Notes: generated by a model not told the origin, from the letters alone. DNA of 64,000 nucleotides from an uncultured Christensenella sp. (GCA_910577845.1 CAJTNA010000006.1:8235-72234), one strand, 5' to 3'; positions 28,256 to 37,827 are shown, counted from the first letter of the stretch. Numbers and translations: made by a program.

Positions 28256-30922
28256 ATGGGACTTTTTTCTAAACTATTCCCTAGTGCTAATGATAGGGAA
28301 ATTGCTAAATTGAATAAAAAGGCAGACGAAATCGATGCTTTGGAAGAAGAATATAAGGCTTTAAGTGAAGAAGCACTTAAGGCAAAAACTGCAATATTTA
28401 AACAAAGGCTTGCAGATGGCGAAAGCTTAGAGGATATATTGGTAGAGGCATATGCCACTGTGCGTGAAGCAAGTGATAGAGTGCTTGGTTTGAGACATTT
28501 TCACGTTCAATTAATGGGTGGTATAGCTCTGCACCAAGGACGTATTGCACAAATGGCTACTGGTGAGGGTAAAACTTTAGTTGCAACATTGCCAGCCTAT
28601 TTGAATGCTTTATCTGGTGAGGGTATGCATATTGTAACGGTAAATGACTACTTGGCAAAGCGTGATGCGGAGTGGATGGGTAAAGTTTACAAATATTTGG
28701 GTTTGACAGTTGGTGTTGTCGTACCTCAAATGAGTAATGAGGATAAACAAGTTGCATATGCTCAAGATATAGTTTATGCTACAAATAACGAGTTAGGCTT
28801 TGACTACTTAAGAGATAATATGATTGTTCAAATTGGCCAAAAGATGCAAAGGAAACTTAACTTTGCAATTGTGGATGAGGTTGATAGTATTTTGATAGAC
28901 GAGGCAAGAACTCCACTTATTATCAGCGGTATGGGTGAAAAATCTAGTGATACTTATACTAGAGCAAATGCTTTTGCAAAGAGCTTGACTGAGGATGATT
29001 ATATTGTTGAAGAAAAAGAGAAAACAGTTAGATTATCTGATGATGGTGTTGCTAAAGCGGAAAGATTTTTTGGTTTGGAAAACTATGCGGATATTGAAAA
29101 CCAAGACTTGGCACATCACGTTAACAATGCTTTGCGTGCAAATATAATAATGAAAAGAGATGTTGACTATGTTGTAAAAGACGGTGAGGTTATCATTGTT
29201 GATGAGTTTACTGGTAGATTGATGGAGGGTAGACGTTATAGCGAGGGGTTACATCAAGCAATTGAGGCAAAGGAAAAAGTTGCTATTAAGGCAGAGTCAA
29301 AAACTTTGGCTACTATTACTTTTCAAAATTTCTTTAGATTGTACAAGAAACTTTCTGGTATGACTGGTACAGCTAAAACTGAAGAAAAAGAGTTTAATGA
29401 TATTTATAATCTTGATGTAGTTGTTTTGCCTACAAATAGACCAATTCAAAGAGTGGATGAAAATGATAAACTATACACTACAAAAAGAGGCAAAATAAGG
29501 GCTTTGGTTTCTGACATTGCAGAACACCACAAGACAGGTCAGCCTATTTTGGTTGGCACATCTAATGTAGAGGATTCTGAGGAGTTGTCAAAAATATTAA
29601 AAGCAAATAAAATTGCTCACAACGTACTTAATGCCAAAAATCATAAGAGTGAGGCGGAAATTATTGCTCAAGCTGGTAAAATTGGTGCAGTGACAATTGC
29701 AACAAATATGGCTGGACGTGGTACAGATATTATGCTTGGCGGTAATGCTGAATATCTTGCAAAAGAGAGAATGGAAAAGAACGGCTATAGTGATGAAATT
29801 ATTGCTGAGGCTACCTCTTATGCAATACTTACTGACCCAGAGATAATTAAGGCTAGGGAAGATTATCTAAGGTATTATGAGCAATTTAAACAAGTAACTG
29901 ATAAGGAAAAAGAGGAAGTAAAAGCTTTGGGCGGTTTGAGGATTGTTGGCACTTGTCGTAATGATAGCAGACGTATTGATGACCAATTGCGTGGTAGAAG
30001 TGGTAGACAAGGTGACCCTGGTTCAAGCGTATTCTATTTGAGTATGGAAGATGATATGCTTAGGGTATTTGGTGGCGAAACAATGCAGAATATTGCTAAC
30101 AAATTCAGCTTTGACGAAGACCAAGTTATTGAGCTTAACTTGCTTACAAAACAAATTGAATATGCTCAATCAAGGATAGAGAGCAGAGATTTCAGTATTC
30201 GTAAAAGCGTGCTAGCTTATGATGATGTTATGAATGTACAACGTAACTTGATTTATGAGCAACGTAATAAGGTACTTGATGGTCTTGATATGACTAATCA
30301 AATAGAAAAAATGATAATTGAGCAAGTAGAAATTGTGTGCAATAATTATATTGATATGACAGTTGGATATATGTCTTGGGACTATGAGGGCTTTAACAAC
30401 GCCTTAGAGCAAAGAGTACTTGCTGACGGCACAAATATTATCACTGCCGAGGTATGTTCAGTATATAATGCAGTTAAAATAAGAGATGCAATTCTTGATG
30501 AAGTATTCCGTCAATATGATGCAAAAGTTGCAGAGGCAAAAGAAAATGGCTTTGACTTTACTGAGGTAGAAAGAGTTGTATTGCTTAGAAATGTTGATTC
30601 AAAATGGATGGACCACATTGATAGCTTGCATAGATTGAGAAAAGGTATTGGACTTATGGCATATGGTCAAAAAGACCCAGTTATCGCATACAAGAATAAC
30701 GCAATCGATATGTTTGATGAAATGATTGATGCTATTAATCGTGATACTGTAACCACACTTTGTAAAGGTGTTTTACGTGCTAATGTGGAACGTAAAAAAG
30801 TAGCAGAGGAATCTAGTACAAACCAAAATTCTACAATTGTAAACAAAGAAAAAAAAGTTGGTAGAAATGACCCTTGCCCTTGTGGGTCTGGAAGAAAATA
30901 CAAAAATTGTTGCGGTAAATAA
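28256..30922 (+). CDS. secA: Preprotein translocase ATPase SecA
   Basis: 888 aa from the ATG at 28256; this start gives the family N terminus MGLFSKLFPS, whereas the open frame reaches back to 28184 over a non-conserved hydrophobic stretch that also overlaps the leader. Motor protein of the Sec channel. Walker A is GEGKT at 103-107; VDEVDSILIDEARTPLIISG, TNMAGRGTDI and GRSGRQGDPGSS are further marks. The C terminus is the zinc/SecB-type SEC-C motif CPCGSGRKYKNCC. Promoter at 28137-28165. secD and secF lie 21 kb upstream. Confidence 0.97.
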   Translation: MGLFSKLFPSANDREIAKLNKKADEIDALEEEYKALSEEALKAKTAIFKQRLADGESLEDILVEAYATVREASDRVLGLRHFHVQLMGGIALHQGRIAQMATGEGKTLVATLPAYLNALSGEGMHIVTVNDYLAKRDAEWMGKVYKYLGLTVGVVVPQMSNEDKQVAYAQDIVYATNNELGFDYLRDNMIVQIGQKMQRKLNFAIVDEVDSILIDEARTPLIISGMGEKSSDTYTRANAFAKSLTEDDYIVEEKEKTVRLSDDGVAKAERFFGLENYADIENQDLAHHVNNALRANIIMKRDVDYVVKDGEVIIVDEFTGRLMEGRRYSEGLHQAIEAKEKVAIKAESKTLATITFQNFFRLYKKLSGMTGTAKTEEKEFNDIYNLDVVVLPTNRPIQRVDENDKLYTTKRGKIRALVSDIAEHHKTGQPILVGTSNVEDSEELSKILKANKIAHNVLNAKNHKSEAEIIAQAGKIGAVTIATNMAGRGTDIMLGGNAEYLAKERMEKNGYSDEIIAEATSYAILTDPEIIKAREDYLRYYEQFKQVTDKEKEEVKALGGLRIVGTCRNDSRRIDDQLRGRSGRQGDPGSSVFYLSMEDDMLRVFGGETMQNIANKFSFDEDQVIELNLLTKQIEYAQSRIESRDFSIRKSVLAYDDVMNVQRNLIYEQRNKVLDGLDMTNQIEKMIIEQVEIVCNNYIDMTVGYMSWDYEGFNNALEQRVLADGTNIITAEVCSVYNAVKIRDAILDEVFRQYDAKVAEAKENGFDFTEVERVVLLRNVDSKWMDHIDSLHRLRKGIGLMAYGQKDPVIAYKNNAIDMFDEMIDAINRDTVTTLCKGVLRANVERKKVAEESSTNQNSTIVNKEKKVGRNDPCPCGSGRKYKNCCGK

Positions 30923-31252
30923 TAAATTGATTTGTAGTTAGTTGTAGTTGTGAAAGATAGGCTAATCGCAAAAAGTAATGTTGTGACTTAAAGATATCAT
31001 TGGATTATAAAATGTTATCTAATAAAGTTTAGCATAAAAAATGTAGGGGAAATTGTATAAATTTAATTGATTACCCAGTGATATAGTTTTGAAAGTCTTT
31101 TGAAAAGGCTTATATTGCAGAATATAAAATTATGTAAAGATTTTATTAACTTGCAAAAAATATATTGACAAAAACAAATAAAAAACCATCAAAAATCGGG
31201 ACTAAAGTTGATTTGTTGATTAAATAATCAAATCTAAACAAGGAATAAAAAT
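30923..31252. other. 330-bp stretch, secA to prfB
   Basis: AT-rich and gene-free. It contains a TTGACA at 31165-31170 without a matching -10, and a dispersed-motif copy (31187-31206). No terminator hairpin was recognised after secA. Confidence 0.5.
31187..31206 (+). repeat. Dispersed motif copy before prfB
   Basis: CATCAAAAATCGGGACTAAA, two differences from consensus, 46 bp before the start codon. Confidence 0.75.
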
Positions 31253-32350
31253 ATGATTATATTGGAAGAAACTAAACAAGAGCTTCAAAAAGTTAAGGAA
31301 ATGCTTATAGGTGTAGGCAATGCACTTGATTTGGAAAAGTTGAATAACAGAAAGGCAGAACTTGAGCAAATGCAAAATGAGCCAGACTTTTGGAATGATA
31401 TGCAAAAGGCACAAGTTGTAAATAAGGAATGTAAGAGCATTGAAAATAAACTTAACAAATACAATAGTTTAATGTCAGGATTAGAGGACACTGACTTGCT
31501 TATTGATATGTGCTTGGAAATAGGTGATGATAGCGAGAGTGAAGATATCCTTAGTGAAATGAAAAGACTTTCTCACGAGATAGAACAATTAAGATTGCAA
31601 ACATTGCTTAAAGGTAAGTATGATGCAAATAATGCGATATTGACTTTGCACGCTGGTGCGGGTGGTACTGAGGCTCAAGACTGGGCGAGTATGCTTTATA
31701 GAATGTACTTGAGATATGCTGAACGTGAGGGGTTTGCGGTAAAGGAATTGGATAGACTTGATGGTGATGAGGCTGGCATAAAAACAGTAACTTTTATGGT
31801 TTCGGGTGAAAATGCTTATGGCTATCTTAAAGCTGAAAAAGGCGTACATCGTCTTGTTAGAATATCACCATTTGACTCTCAAAGCAGAAGACATACAAGC
31901 TTTTCTTCACTTGAGGTTATGCCAGAAATTGAAAATGACAATTCCATTACTATTAATATGGATGAGGTTAGAGTTGATACTTATCGTAGTGGTGGTGCGG
32001 GTGGTCAGCACGTTAACAAAACAGATTCTGCTGTGCGTATGACGCATATTCCAACTGGTATTGTAGTACAATGCCAAAATGAGCGTAGCCAAATACAAAA
32101 CAGAGAACAAGCTTTGAAAATGCTAAAGAGTAAACTAATTGAGCGTCAAGAGCAAGAAAGAATGGAAAAAGATTTGGAACTTAAGGGAGATTTGAAAAAG
32201 ATTGAATGGGGTTCACAAATTAGGTCATATGTTTTCTGCCCTTATACAATGGTAAAAGACCATAGAACAAATTACGAAACTGGCAATATTTCAGCCGTTA
32301 TGGATGGTGAGATTGAGGAGTTTATTGAGGAATATCTTAAAAAGATGTAA
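31253..32350 (+). CDS. prfB: Peptide chain release factor 2
   Basis: 365 aa. It reads UGA and UAA stops. The SPF recognition tripeptide is at residues 205-207 and the catalytic GGQ at 250-252 (SGGAGGQHVNK). Many bacterial prfB genes carry a programmed +1 frameshift at CTT TGA around codon 25; here codon 25 is CTT and codon 26 is GAT, with no UGA and one T fewer, so the frame is continuous and that autoregulation is absent. Ribosome site AAGGAA near 31240. Confidence 0.96.
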   Translation: MIILEETKQELQKVKEMLIGVGNALDLEKLNNRKAELEQMQNEPDFWNDMQKAQVVNKECKSIENKLNKYNSLMSGLEDTDLLIDMCLEIGDDSESEDILSEMKRLSHEIEQLRLQTLLKGKYDANNAILTLHAGAGGTEAQDWASMLYRMYLRYAEREGFAVKELDRLDGDEAGIKTVTFMVSGENAYGYLKAEKGVHRLVRISPFDSQSRRHTSFSSLEVMPEIENDNSITINMDEVRVDTYRSGGAGGQHVNKTDSAVRMTHIPTGIVVQCQNERSQIQNREQALKMLKSKLIERQEQERMEKDLELKGDLKKIEWGSQIRSYVFCPYTMVKDHRTNYETGNISAVMDGEIEEFIEEYLKKM

Positions 32351-32898
32351 TTTGTAAACATTAAACTAACTATTTTTTTAGCATTAATAGAATGTCAATT
32401 ATGGTAAAATAATGCTACTAAAATTGTAATTAGTAAAAATAACAATAATAGTAAGGTGTATTTTGATATTGGGAAATTTTATGTGACCAGTAGTGCCAAT
32501 ATATTGTTCAATTCATGATTGTTATGCTCTAGTTTAAATATCCAAAACATTTATCACATACAAGTATAGATATGTAAATCTATTTATATTATACAAATTC
32601 AGCTTTATTAAAATTTTATGAGTTTTAATAAAAAGCATATTAAAACTATATTAGTATGCAAAGTGGTTTTAAAAGATTGATAGTTATAATTGTATCTAAT
32701 AAATATCAAACTGCTTAATTATGTTTAAATTGGGTCTGTTTTAAAAATTATTTATTTGAGATTTTACTATATTTTGAATAATGAAAGAATAAAACAATAA
32801 GTAGTTATTAAGTTTGGAATATTAATAGAGTTTTTTAATAAAAAACTATCAAAAATCGGTACTAAAAATAATAAATGCAGATAAATTAAGGAAAAAAT
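32351..32898. other. 548-bp stretch, prfB to tsaD
   Basis: AT-rich, no credible open frame. A TGG plus TAAAAT at 32402-32410 resembles an extended -10 but lacks a good -35. A perfect 10-bp hairpin AGTTTTAATA/TATTAAAACT lies at 32621-32647 without a T tract. A dispersed-motif copy is at 32847-32867. Confidence 0.55.
32847..32866 (+). repeat. Dispersed motif copy before tsaD
   Basis: Exact consensus TATCAAAAATCGGTACTAAA, 32 bp before the tsaD start. Confidence 0.85.
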
Positions 32899-33960
32899 AT
32901 GTCATATTTAGAATCAGCAAATGAAAAATTGGAAGAACTTAGGAAGCGTGGTGACATTGTCATTTTGGCGATAGAATCTTCTTGTGATGAAACTGCTTGT
33001 GCGATAATGCGTGGTAAGCAATTGCTTGCAAATGTTGTTGCAACCCAAATTGAAATACATAGGCGATTTGGTGGTGTTGTGCCAGAGATTGCGTCAAGGA
33101 ATCATACTTTAGCGGTGGAAAATGTTGTTAAAGAGGCATTGGCTCAAGCTAATATGACTATGGAGGATATTGAGGTCATAGGCGTTACTTATGGTGCTGG
33201 ACTTTTGGGTGCTTTGCTTGTTGGCGTAAGTTATGCAAAAAGTTTAGCGTACTGCCTTGGTAAACCTCTTATTGCGGTAAATCATATTAAGGGGCATATT
33301 GCTGCAAATTATATTGCATATCCAGATTTAAAACCACCTTATTTGTGTTTAATAGCAAGCGGTGGTCATACTGCTATCTGTAATGTTGAGGATATAAATT
33401 CTGTGGAGATAATTGGTAGCACTGTTGATGATGCTTGCGGTGAGGCGTTTGATAAAGTAGCAAGATGTTTAGGGCTTCCGTATCCTGGTGGAGTGGAGAT
33501 AGAAAAATTGGCTACTAGTGGTGAGTGCAATATTGAAATGCCATTGCCATTTAAAGGTGAGGAACATTTTAATTTTAGCTATAGTGGACTTAAAACTGCA
33601 GTTATAAACTATATACATAATAAAGAGCAAAAAGGTGAAGAATATAATAAGGCAGATGTTGCCACAAGTTTTCAAAACAGAGCTGTTGGTATGCTTGTGG
33701 ATAATACTATTAGAGCTTGTCGTAAGTATGGATATAAGACTATAGTTATAGCTGGTGGTGTAGGTGCAAATAAATTGTTGCGTAGCAAAATGAGTGAACA
33801 AGGCAAAAAATATAATATTCAAGTAATTTATCCGCCACTTAATTTGTGTACAGATAATGCGGCAATGATAGCAAGCGAAGCAAGAATATTGATTGAGAGT
33901 GGTGCTACTTGTGCAGACATCGACCTTGATGGCAGTGCCAATGTTAGGATAATTGATTAG
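32899..33960 (+). CDS. tsaD: tRNA N6-threonylcarbamoyladenosine transferase TsaD
   Basis: 353 aa. It transfers the threonylcarbamoyl group to A37 of ANN-reading tRNAs, with TsaB, TsaC and TsaE (not in this window). ASKHA-fold motifs: LAIESSCDETACAI near residue 22, the metal pair H129 and H133 in NHIKGHIAANY, LIASGGHTAI, and AGGVGANKLLRSKM. About 20 residues precede the usual N-terminal ILAIESSCDET; the ATG at 32899 has AAGGAAAA as ribosome site, so this extension appears real. Confidence 0.95.
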   Translation: MSYLESANEKLEELRKRGDIVILAIESSCDETACAIMRGKQLLANVVATQIEIHRRFGGVVPEIASRNHTLAVENVVKEALAQANMTMEDIEVIGVTYGAGLLGALLVGVSYAKSLAYCLGKPLIAVNHIKGHIAANYIAYPDLKPPYLCLIASGGHTAICNVEDINSVEIIGSTVDDACGEAFDKVARCLGLPYPGGVEIEKLATSGECNIEMPLPFKGEEHFNFSYSGLKTAVINYIHNKEQKGEEYNKADVATSFQNRAVGMLVDNTIRACRKYGYKTIVIAGGVGANKLLRSKMSEQGKKYNIQVIYPPLNLCTDNAAMIASEARILIESGATCADIDLDGSANVRIID

Positions 33961-34052
33961 TGTTAATTTTGGCAAGAATACAAAAAAATTAATTAACAAT
34001 ATGATAGTTTAACAAAAAGTCTAAAAGTAAAATAAGTTGAGGTGTTGTAATT

Positions 34053-35114
34053 ATGTCGCAAACAGAAAAAACGACTGAAAATAAAATAAAACCGCCTTAT
34101 AAACTTATCGCAATGCTAGCAGTTTCTACATTATTGTTTGCTGTGTTTTTTGGATTATCAATTTATTCAATTGCAAAAAGCATAATAACATCAAAGGCAA
34201 ATTATGTTGTAGAGCAAGCAACTTTGGTGCGTTATGAAAAAATGGGAAATGACGCAACACTGACAGATGAGCCTAATTATCAATTGATATATAAATTTGT
34301 TTCAAGTGATAATGTAGTTTATGAGGGCGTTTGGAAAAATTATATAGCAAGTGAAGAATATGCTAAAAGCAAGGTTGGGGCAAAAGTCGCAATTTATGTT
34401 GAGCATAACTTGAAAGAGCATAGTGTGTATGAGGTTACTTATAAAAATTATTTGATATTTTTTGGAGTGCCAACAATCGGCTTTTTAATTTTTGCTATTG
34501 ATATGATTATTAAAATTGTATTATATTATAAGTATTCTGGTTATTCAATCAATAAAGCAGATGTTAAAGAGCCAAAGAGATTGATTATTGCACATTGTAT
34601 AGTGTTAGCCTTTTTTGGTATGTTTTTTACATTGTTTGCAAGTAATTTAGGTGTAACTTTAGATAGCTATAAAAGTAGAACAAATGCGAATTTTGTTGAG
34701 GAAAAAGTTGAAATAGCATTTTATACAAGAGTTATTCAATCTCGTACTTATAAAAGAGGAGGAACTTCAACAATTGATTCTCATCAAACTTATTCAACCT
34801 ATTTTGAGTATGAGTTAAATGGTAATTTATATGTCTTTAATTATGATAATGCAATCGCAAATGAAAATACTGCAAAAGAAGAAATTGGTAAACAAGTAAC
34901 TATCTATGTAGATAAAGAAAGTGGTTTGATTGAAACTGATTTAAACTTTAGCAGTGAACTTTCTGGCTTTTGGATTTGTTTGGTTGCAACACTTGTGCTT
35001 GGTGGAATAACATTAAATTCTGTTGTGAGAATTGTGTTGTATTTTATTGAACTTAGAAAAATGGTTTTGCAAATAAAAGAACTTTCAAATAGTGAGATAA
35101 GCAATAAAAAGTAA
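34053..35114 (+). CDS. Membrane protein with two DUF3592-like modules
   Basis: 353 aa, first of four tandem relatives. Four membrane segments (about 19-43, 130-152, 177-200, 305-327) pair up to frame two outside domains. Module 1 (about 50-125) runs ATLVRYE...YKFVSSDNVVYEG...IASEEYAKSKVG..VAIYVEHN; module 2 (about 215-300) runs VEIAFYTR...FEYELNGNLYVF...AKEEIGKQVTIYVDKE. The pattern is that of DUF3592, a domain of unknown function. The ribosome site TGAGGTG is a little far from the ATG. No enzyme motif is visible. The four genes look like one operon. Confidence 0.75.
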   Translation: MSQTEKTTENKIKPPYKLIAMLAVSTLLFAVFFGLSIYSIAKSIITSKANYVVEQATLVRYEKMGNDATLTDEPNYQLIYKFVSSDNVVYEGVWKNYIASEEYAKSKVGAKVAIYVEHNLKEHSVYEVTYKNYLIFFGVPTIGFLIFAIDMIIKIVLYYKYSGYSINKADVKEPKRLIIAHCIVLAFFGMFFTLFASNLGVTLDSYKSRTNANFVEEKVEIAFYTRVIQSRTYKRGGTSTIDSHQTYSTYFEYELNGNLYVFNYDNAIANENTAKEEIGKQVTIYVDKESGLIETDLNFSSELSGFWICLVATLVLGGITLNSVVRIVLYFIELRKMVLQIKELSNSEISNKK

Positions 35115-35274
35115 AGATATAGAGTAGATTATTTGTTGGTTAAATTTTAAAAAGTTAAATTCAAACCAAAAGTTTGCTTTAATGTAATAAAAAATGTGAT
35201 ATGGAAAAATTAATTAAGTAAGAGAGTGCATATTTGTTTATATGTTATTAAAAAAGCTATTTAATGAGGTAAGT

Positions 35275-35793
35275 ATGGCTGAAAAAGTGAATGCCAAGAA
35301 AAAAATTGATACAATAATTTTATGTGTAGCCCTTGCCGTTTTTGTAATTAGTACAATTCTTGGTGGGGTATGTTGTGCAAATTACCTTAAAGAAGCTAAT
35401 GCAGGATATGTGGAAGTAAAAGCTCCTATTGTAAGATATGAGGTTCAAGATGTGTTGAATAGTCATATTAAGTATGTGCTATTTTATGAGTATGTGGCAG
35501 AAGATGGCTACAAGTATACTGGTAAATTAGATGATTTTATATCCAATAAGGAGTATGCGGAAAATCAAATTGGCAGAAGCGTTACAATTTATGTGTCAGA
35601 TAAATTGCATAAGCAAAGAAGAGATTTGGATTTTAGCCCAACTACTACAATTGTATTTTTTGTTATAAGTGGCATTAGTTTAATAGTTAGTATATTTTTT
35701 ATTGTGCAACTTAAGACTAATAGTCAAAACAAAAACAATAAGGAAAACTCTAGACAAAGATATAATAAAAATGCAAAGTTTAAGTATAGGTGA
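35275..35793 (+). CDS. Membrane protein with one DUF3592-like module
   Basis: 172 aa from the ATG at 35275, preferred over the ATG at 35242 because TGAGGT at 35265-35270 precedes it and the N terminus then matches the cytoplasmic start of its relatives. Two membrane segments (about 15-38 and 125-145) frame one outside module: APIVRYE...FYEYVAEDGYKYTG...EYAENQIGRSVTIYVSD. The C-terminal tail is basic and Asn/Lys-rich. Stop codon overlaps the start region of the next gene. Confidence 0.72.
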   Translation: MAEKVNAKKKIDTIILCVALAVFVISTILGGVCCANYLKEANAGYVEVKAPIVRYEVQDVLNSHIKYVLFYEYVAEDGYKYTGKLDDFISNKEYAENQIGRSVTIYVSDKLHKQRRDLDFSPTTTIVFFVISGISLIVSIFFIVQLKTNSQNKNNKENSRQRYNKNAKFKYR

Positions 35794-35798
35794 TTGCA

Positions 35799-36299
35799 AT
35801 GAAAAGTAAAGTGTTACCCAAAAATTTGGTGATTATTCATTTGATACTTTTGATAATTTTTATTGTTTTTTCAATAGTGTTTTTGACTAATTTTGTAAAG
35901 GCAGTACAATTTTATGTTTATGATAAAAATTGTGATTGGAAAGAAGAAACCGCTACAATAGTGAAATATTCAATTAATACACAAAATGGCCACGGGTATT
36001 TTTATGATTTTTCCACATTTTACGAATATATTGATGACAATGGCAAAATTTATTCTGGAATATGGGAACGTTTTGATACAGAGGCTGATGCAAAAGCGGA
36101 AATAGGTAAACAAATTACAATTTATGTTGACCACGAGCGAGGTATTCATAAAAGCTCAGCTGGTACAAATATAGGAGCTGTTTGTTTTAATGGTATAATT
36201 GGTTTTGTCACATTGCCGTTGTTTTTATATTGTTTAATAAGATTATTGTTACATTTACTGGCTTGGTATAAAGAAAAAACTACAAGTCAAGAAGAGTAA
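35799..36299 (+). CDS. Membrane protein with one DUF3592-like module
   Basis: 166 aa. A GTG at 35790 overlaps the preceding stop (GTGA), but the ATG at 35799 is chosen because AGGTGA at 35788-35793 sits at normal distance. Two membrane segments (about 10-30 and 122-150) frame the module ATIVKYS...FYEYIDDNGKIYSG...DAKAEIGKQITIYVDHE. It follows the previous gene by 5 bp and precedes the next by 9 bp. Function unknown. Confidence 0.72.
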   Translation: MKSKVLPKNLVIIHLILLIIFIVFSIVFLTNFVKAVQFYVYDKNCDWKEETATIVKYSINTQNGHGYFYDFSTFYEYIDDNGKIYSGIWERFDTEADAKAEIGKQITIYVDHERGIHKSSAGTNIGAVCFNGIIGFVTLPLFLYCLIRLLLHLLAWYKEKTTSQEE

Positions 36300-36308
36300 A
36301 GGTTATAT

Positions 36309-37454
36309 ATGAAAGATACATTATTTATAAAAGTTTTTATGGGTGCTTTCCTTGTAGCGTGTATTCTTTTAGCAGTAGGCTTTATGTATACTGCATACCA
36401 AAATGGAAAGACAGATAGTGAAAAGAATAAAAAGAAAAAAATAATTGACTTGGATAACAGACTCACAAAAGTAATTTTAAATGGGGCTGGAGTTTTAGTG
36501 ACTTTTGCATTTTGCATAGCAAGTATAGTGTTGTTTGCAATTGATTTGAATACGTATGTTGCTAATATTAATACCGATTTTCGTAAGGAAAAAGCAACTT
36601 TTGTTAGTTATCAACAAGTAGAAACGAACAATGTTTGTTACAACTTATTGTATGAATTTGTGGCGGATGATGGTACTATTTATAAAGGACAATATCCAAT
36701 TGATATAGCAAATTTTGATTATGTGGAAAGTAAGATTGGTAAAGACATAACAATATATGTTGATTATGACTCAAAAACACATTTGCTTGATACAAATTTC
36801 ACTTGCACTTATTCCTATGTCTTTGGCGGTTGTGCTGTATTGTCCTTAACATTGTTTTGCTATTTGTTATTTTGTTTTGTAAAGCTATTTAAAAAATATA
36901 GCGAAGTACCAGAAAAAGATGTTGACATTGTTTATATGGCAAGGAGTAAACGACCTGCAAATTATCTGCCTTTGCATTTGATAGTTATAATAGTTGCTTT
37001 AATAGTGGCTATATATTGCTTAGCTTATTTTGTAAATACTAATAAAGATTTAGAGATAAATAGAAGTGGTAACTTTGTACAAGAGGAAGCTACAATAGCC
37101 TTTTATGAGAGAAAAATGGACGGCGATTTAGCGATTTTTCCAGTCTATTACGAATATGTTTCAGATGATATGACTTATATTGGTTGTTTAATTACAAGAC
37201 CAACTAACGAAGATGAGGTTCGTGCAATGCTTGGCAATAAAGTGCCAATATATATTGAACATAATTTGCAACGGCAATCTATGACTTTAGATTTTGACAC
37301 CACAAATAGTATGATATGGGCTATTTTCGGGGCAGGAGTATTAATTGCTTTAAGCGTGCTATCTTTAACAAAAATAATAATATATTGTAAAAAGTATATA
37401 AAATATTATAAACAATATAATAATATTTTGAAAAAGTATGGTTTGGGCAATTAA
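36309..37454 (+). CDS. Membrane protein with two DUF3592-like modules
   Basis: 381 aa, last of the four relatives. An extra N-terminal membrane segment (about 7-27) is followed by a basic loop, then module 1 (ATFVSYQ...YEFVADDGTIYKG...VESKIGKDITIYVDYD), a membrane pair, and module 2 (ATIAFYE...YYEYVSDDMTYIG...VRAMLGNKVPIYIEHN) with a final membrane segment and a Lys/Tyr-rich end. Ribosome site AAAGG. As with the others, there is no clue to function beyond an envelope location. Confidence 0.74.
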   Translation: MKDTLFIKVFMGAFLVACILLAVGFMYTAYQNGKTDSEKNKKKKIIDLDNRLTKVILNGAGVLVTFAFCIASIVLFAIDLNTYVANINTDFRKEKATFVSYQQVETNNVCYNLLYEFVADDGTIYKGQYPIDIANFDYVESKIGKDITIYVDYDSKTHLLDTNFTCTYSYVFGGCAVLSLTLFCYLLFCFVKLFKKYSEVPEKDVDIVYMARSKRPANYLPLHLIVIIVALIVAIYCLAYFVNTNKDLEINRSGNFVQEEATIAFYERKMDGDLAIFPVYYEYVSDDMTYIGCLITRPTNEDEVRAMLGNKVPIYIEHNLQRQSMTLDFDTTNSMIWAIFGAGVLIALSVLSLTKIIIYCKKYIKYYKQYNNILKKYGLGN

Positions 37455-37519
37455 AGTTAAAGTCTAAGGAGATAGGAAAAACTTATTAAGGGAATCCACC
37501 AGTAAGTAATCAATAGAGA

Positions 37520-37637
37520 TATTTGCAGAAAACTGATTTTAATGCAACTTTTGCTTAACTGATTAGTTTATAAAAAGCGTTAGCTTTTGGTTTAACTTGA
37601 GTTTTATCAAATTTAAGGACAAATAATTAAACTATTG
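37520..37637 (+). repeat. Decayed copy of the junction-fold repeat
   Basis: Aligns over about 115 bp with 42847-42959. The clearest shared blocks are TTTGCAG, AACTGAT, AAAAGCGTTAGCTTT, then TTGAG...TCAAATTTAA and a final AATTAA. Only the central AAAAGC/GCTTTT hairpin is intact; the outer closing stem is lost. Confidence 0.65.
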
Positions 37638-37718
37638 TAAGTTGACTTGACATAAACTATAAATTATATTTTAAATGTTAATAGTTAAATTATAGTAATT
37701 ACTTGGCAAATTGTGAAA

Positions 37719-37814
37719 TTATTGCATTTGTTTAAATATCTGCCACAATGTAATTTAAAGTACAAGTATTGTTTTGCTGATGAGGGGATATATCATTCCG
37801 TATGTAAGAAATAA
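37719..37814 (+). pseudogene. Remnant of a second SCIFF maturase gene
   Basis: At 37749-37811 the frame reads CNLKYKYCFADEGIYHSVCK, against CNLRCKYCFADEGTYHSVCK in the intact maturase at 3310-3363. The DNA matches at all but seven of about 66 positions, mostly transitions. The middle cluster Cys has become Tyr (TGC to TAC), and a TAA follows at 37812-37814. Upstream homology fades after one small deletion. The piece is too short to be active and has no start signal, so it is a gene relic. Confidence 0.85.
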
Positions 37815-37827
37815 AAGTCTTTGTGAA

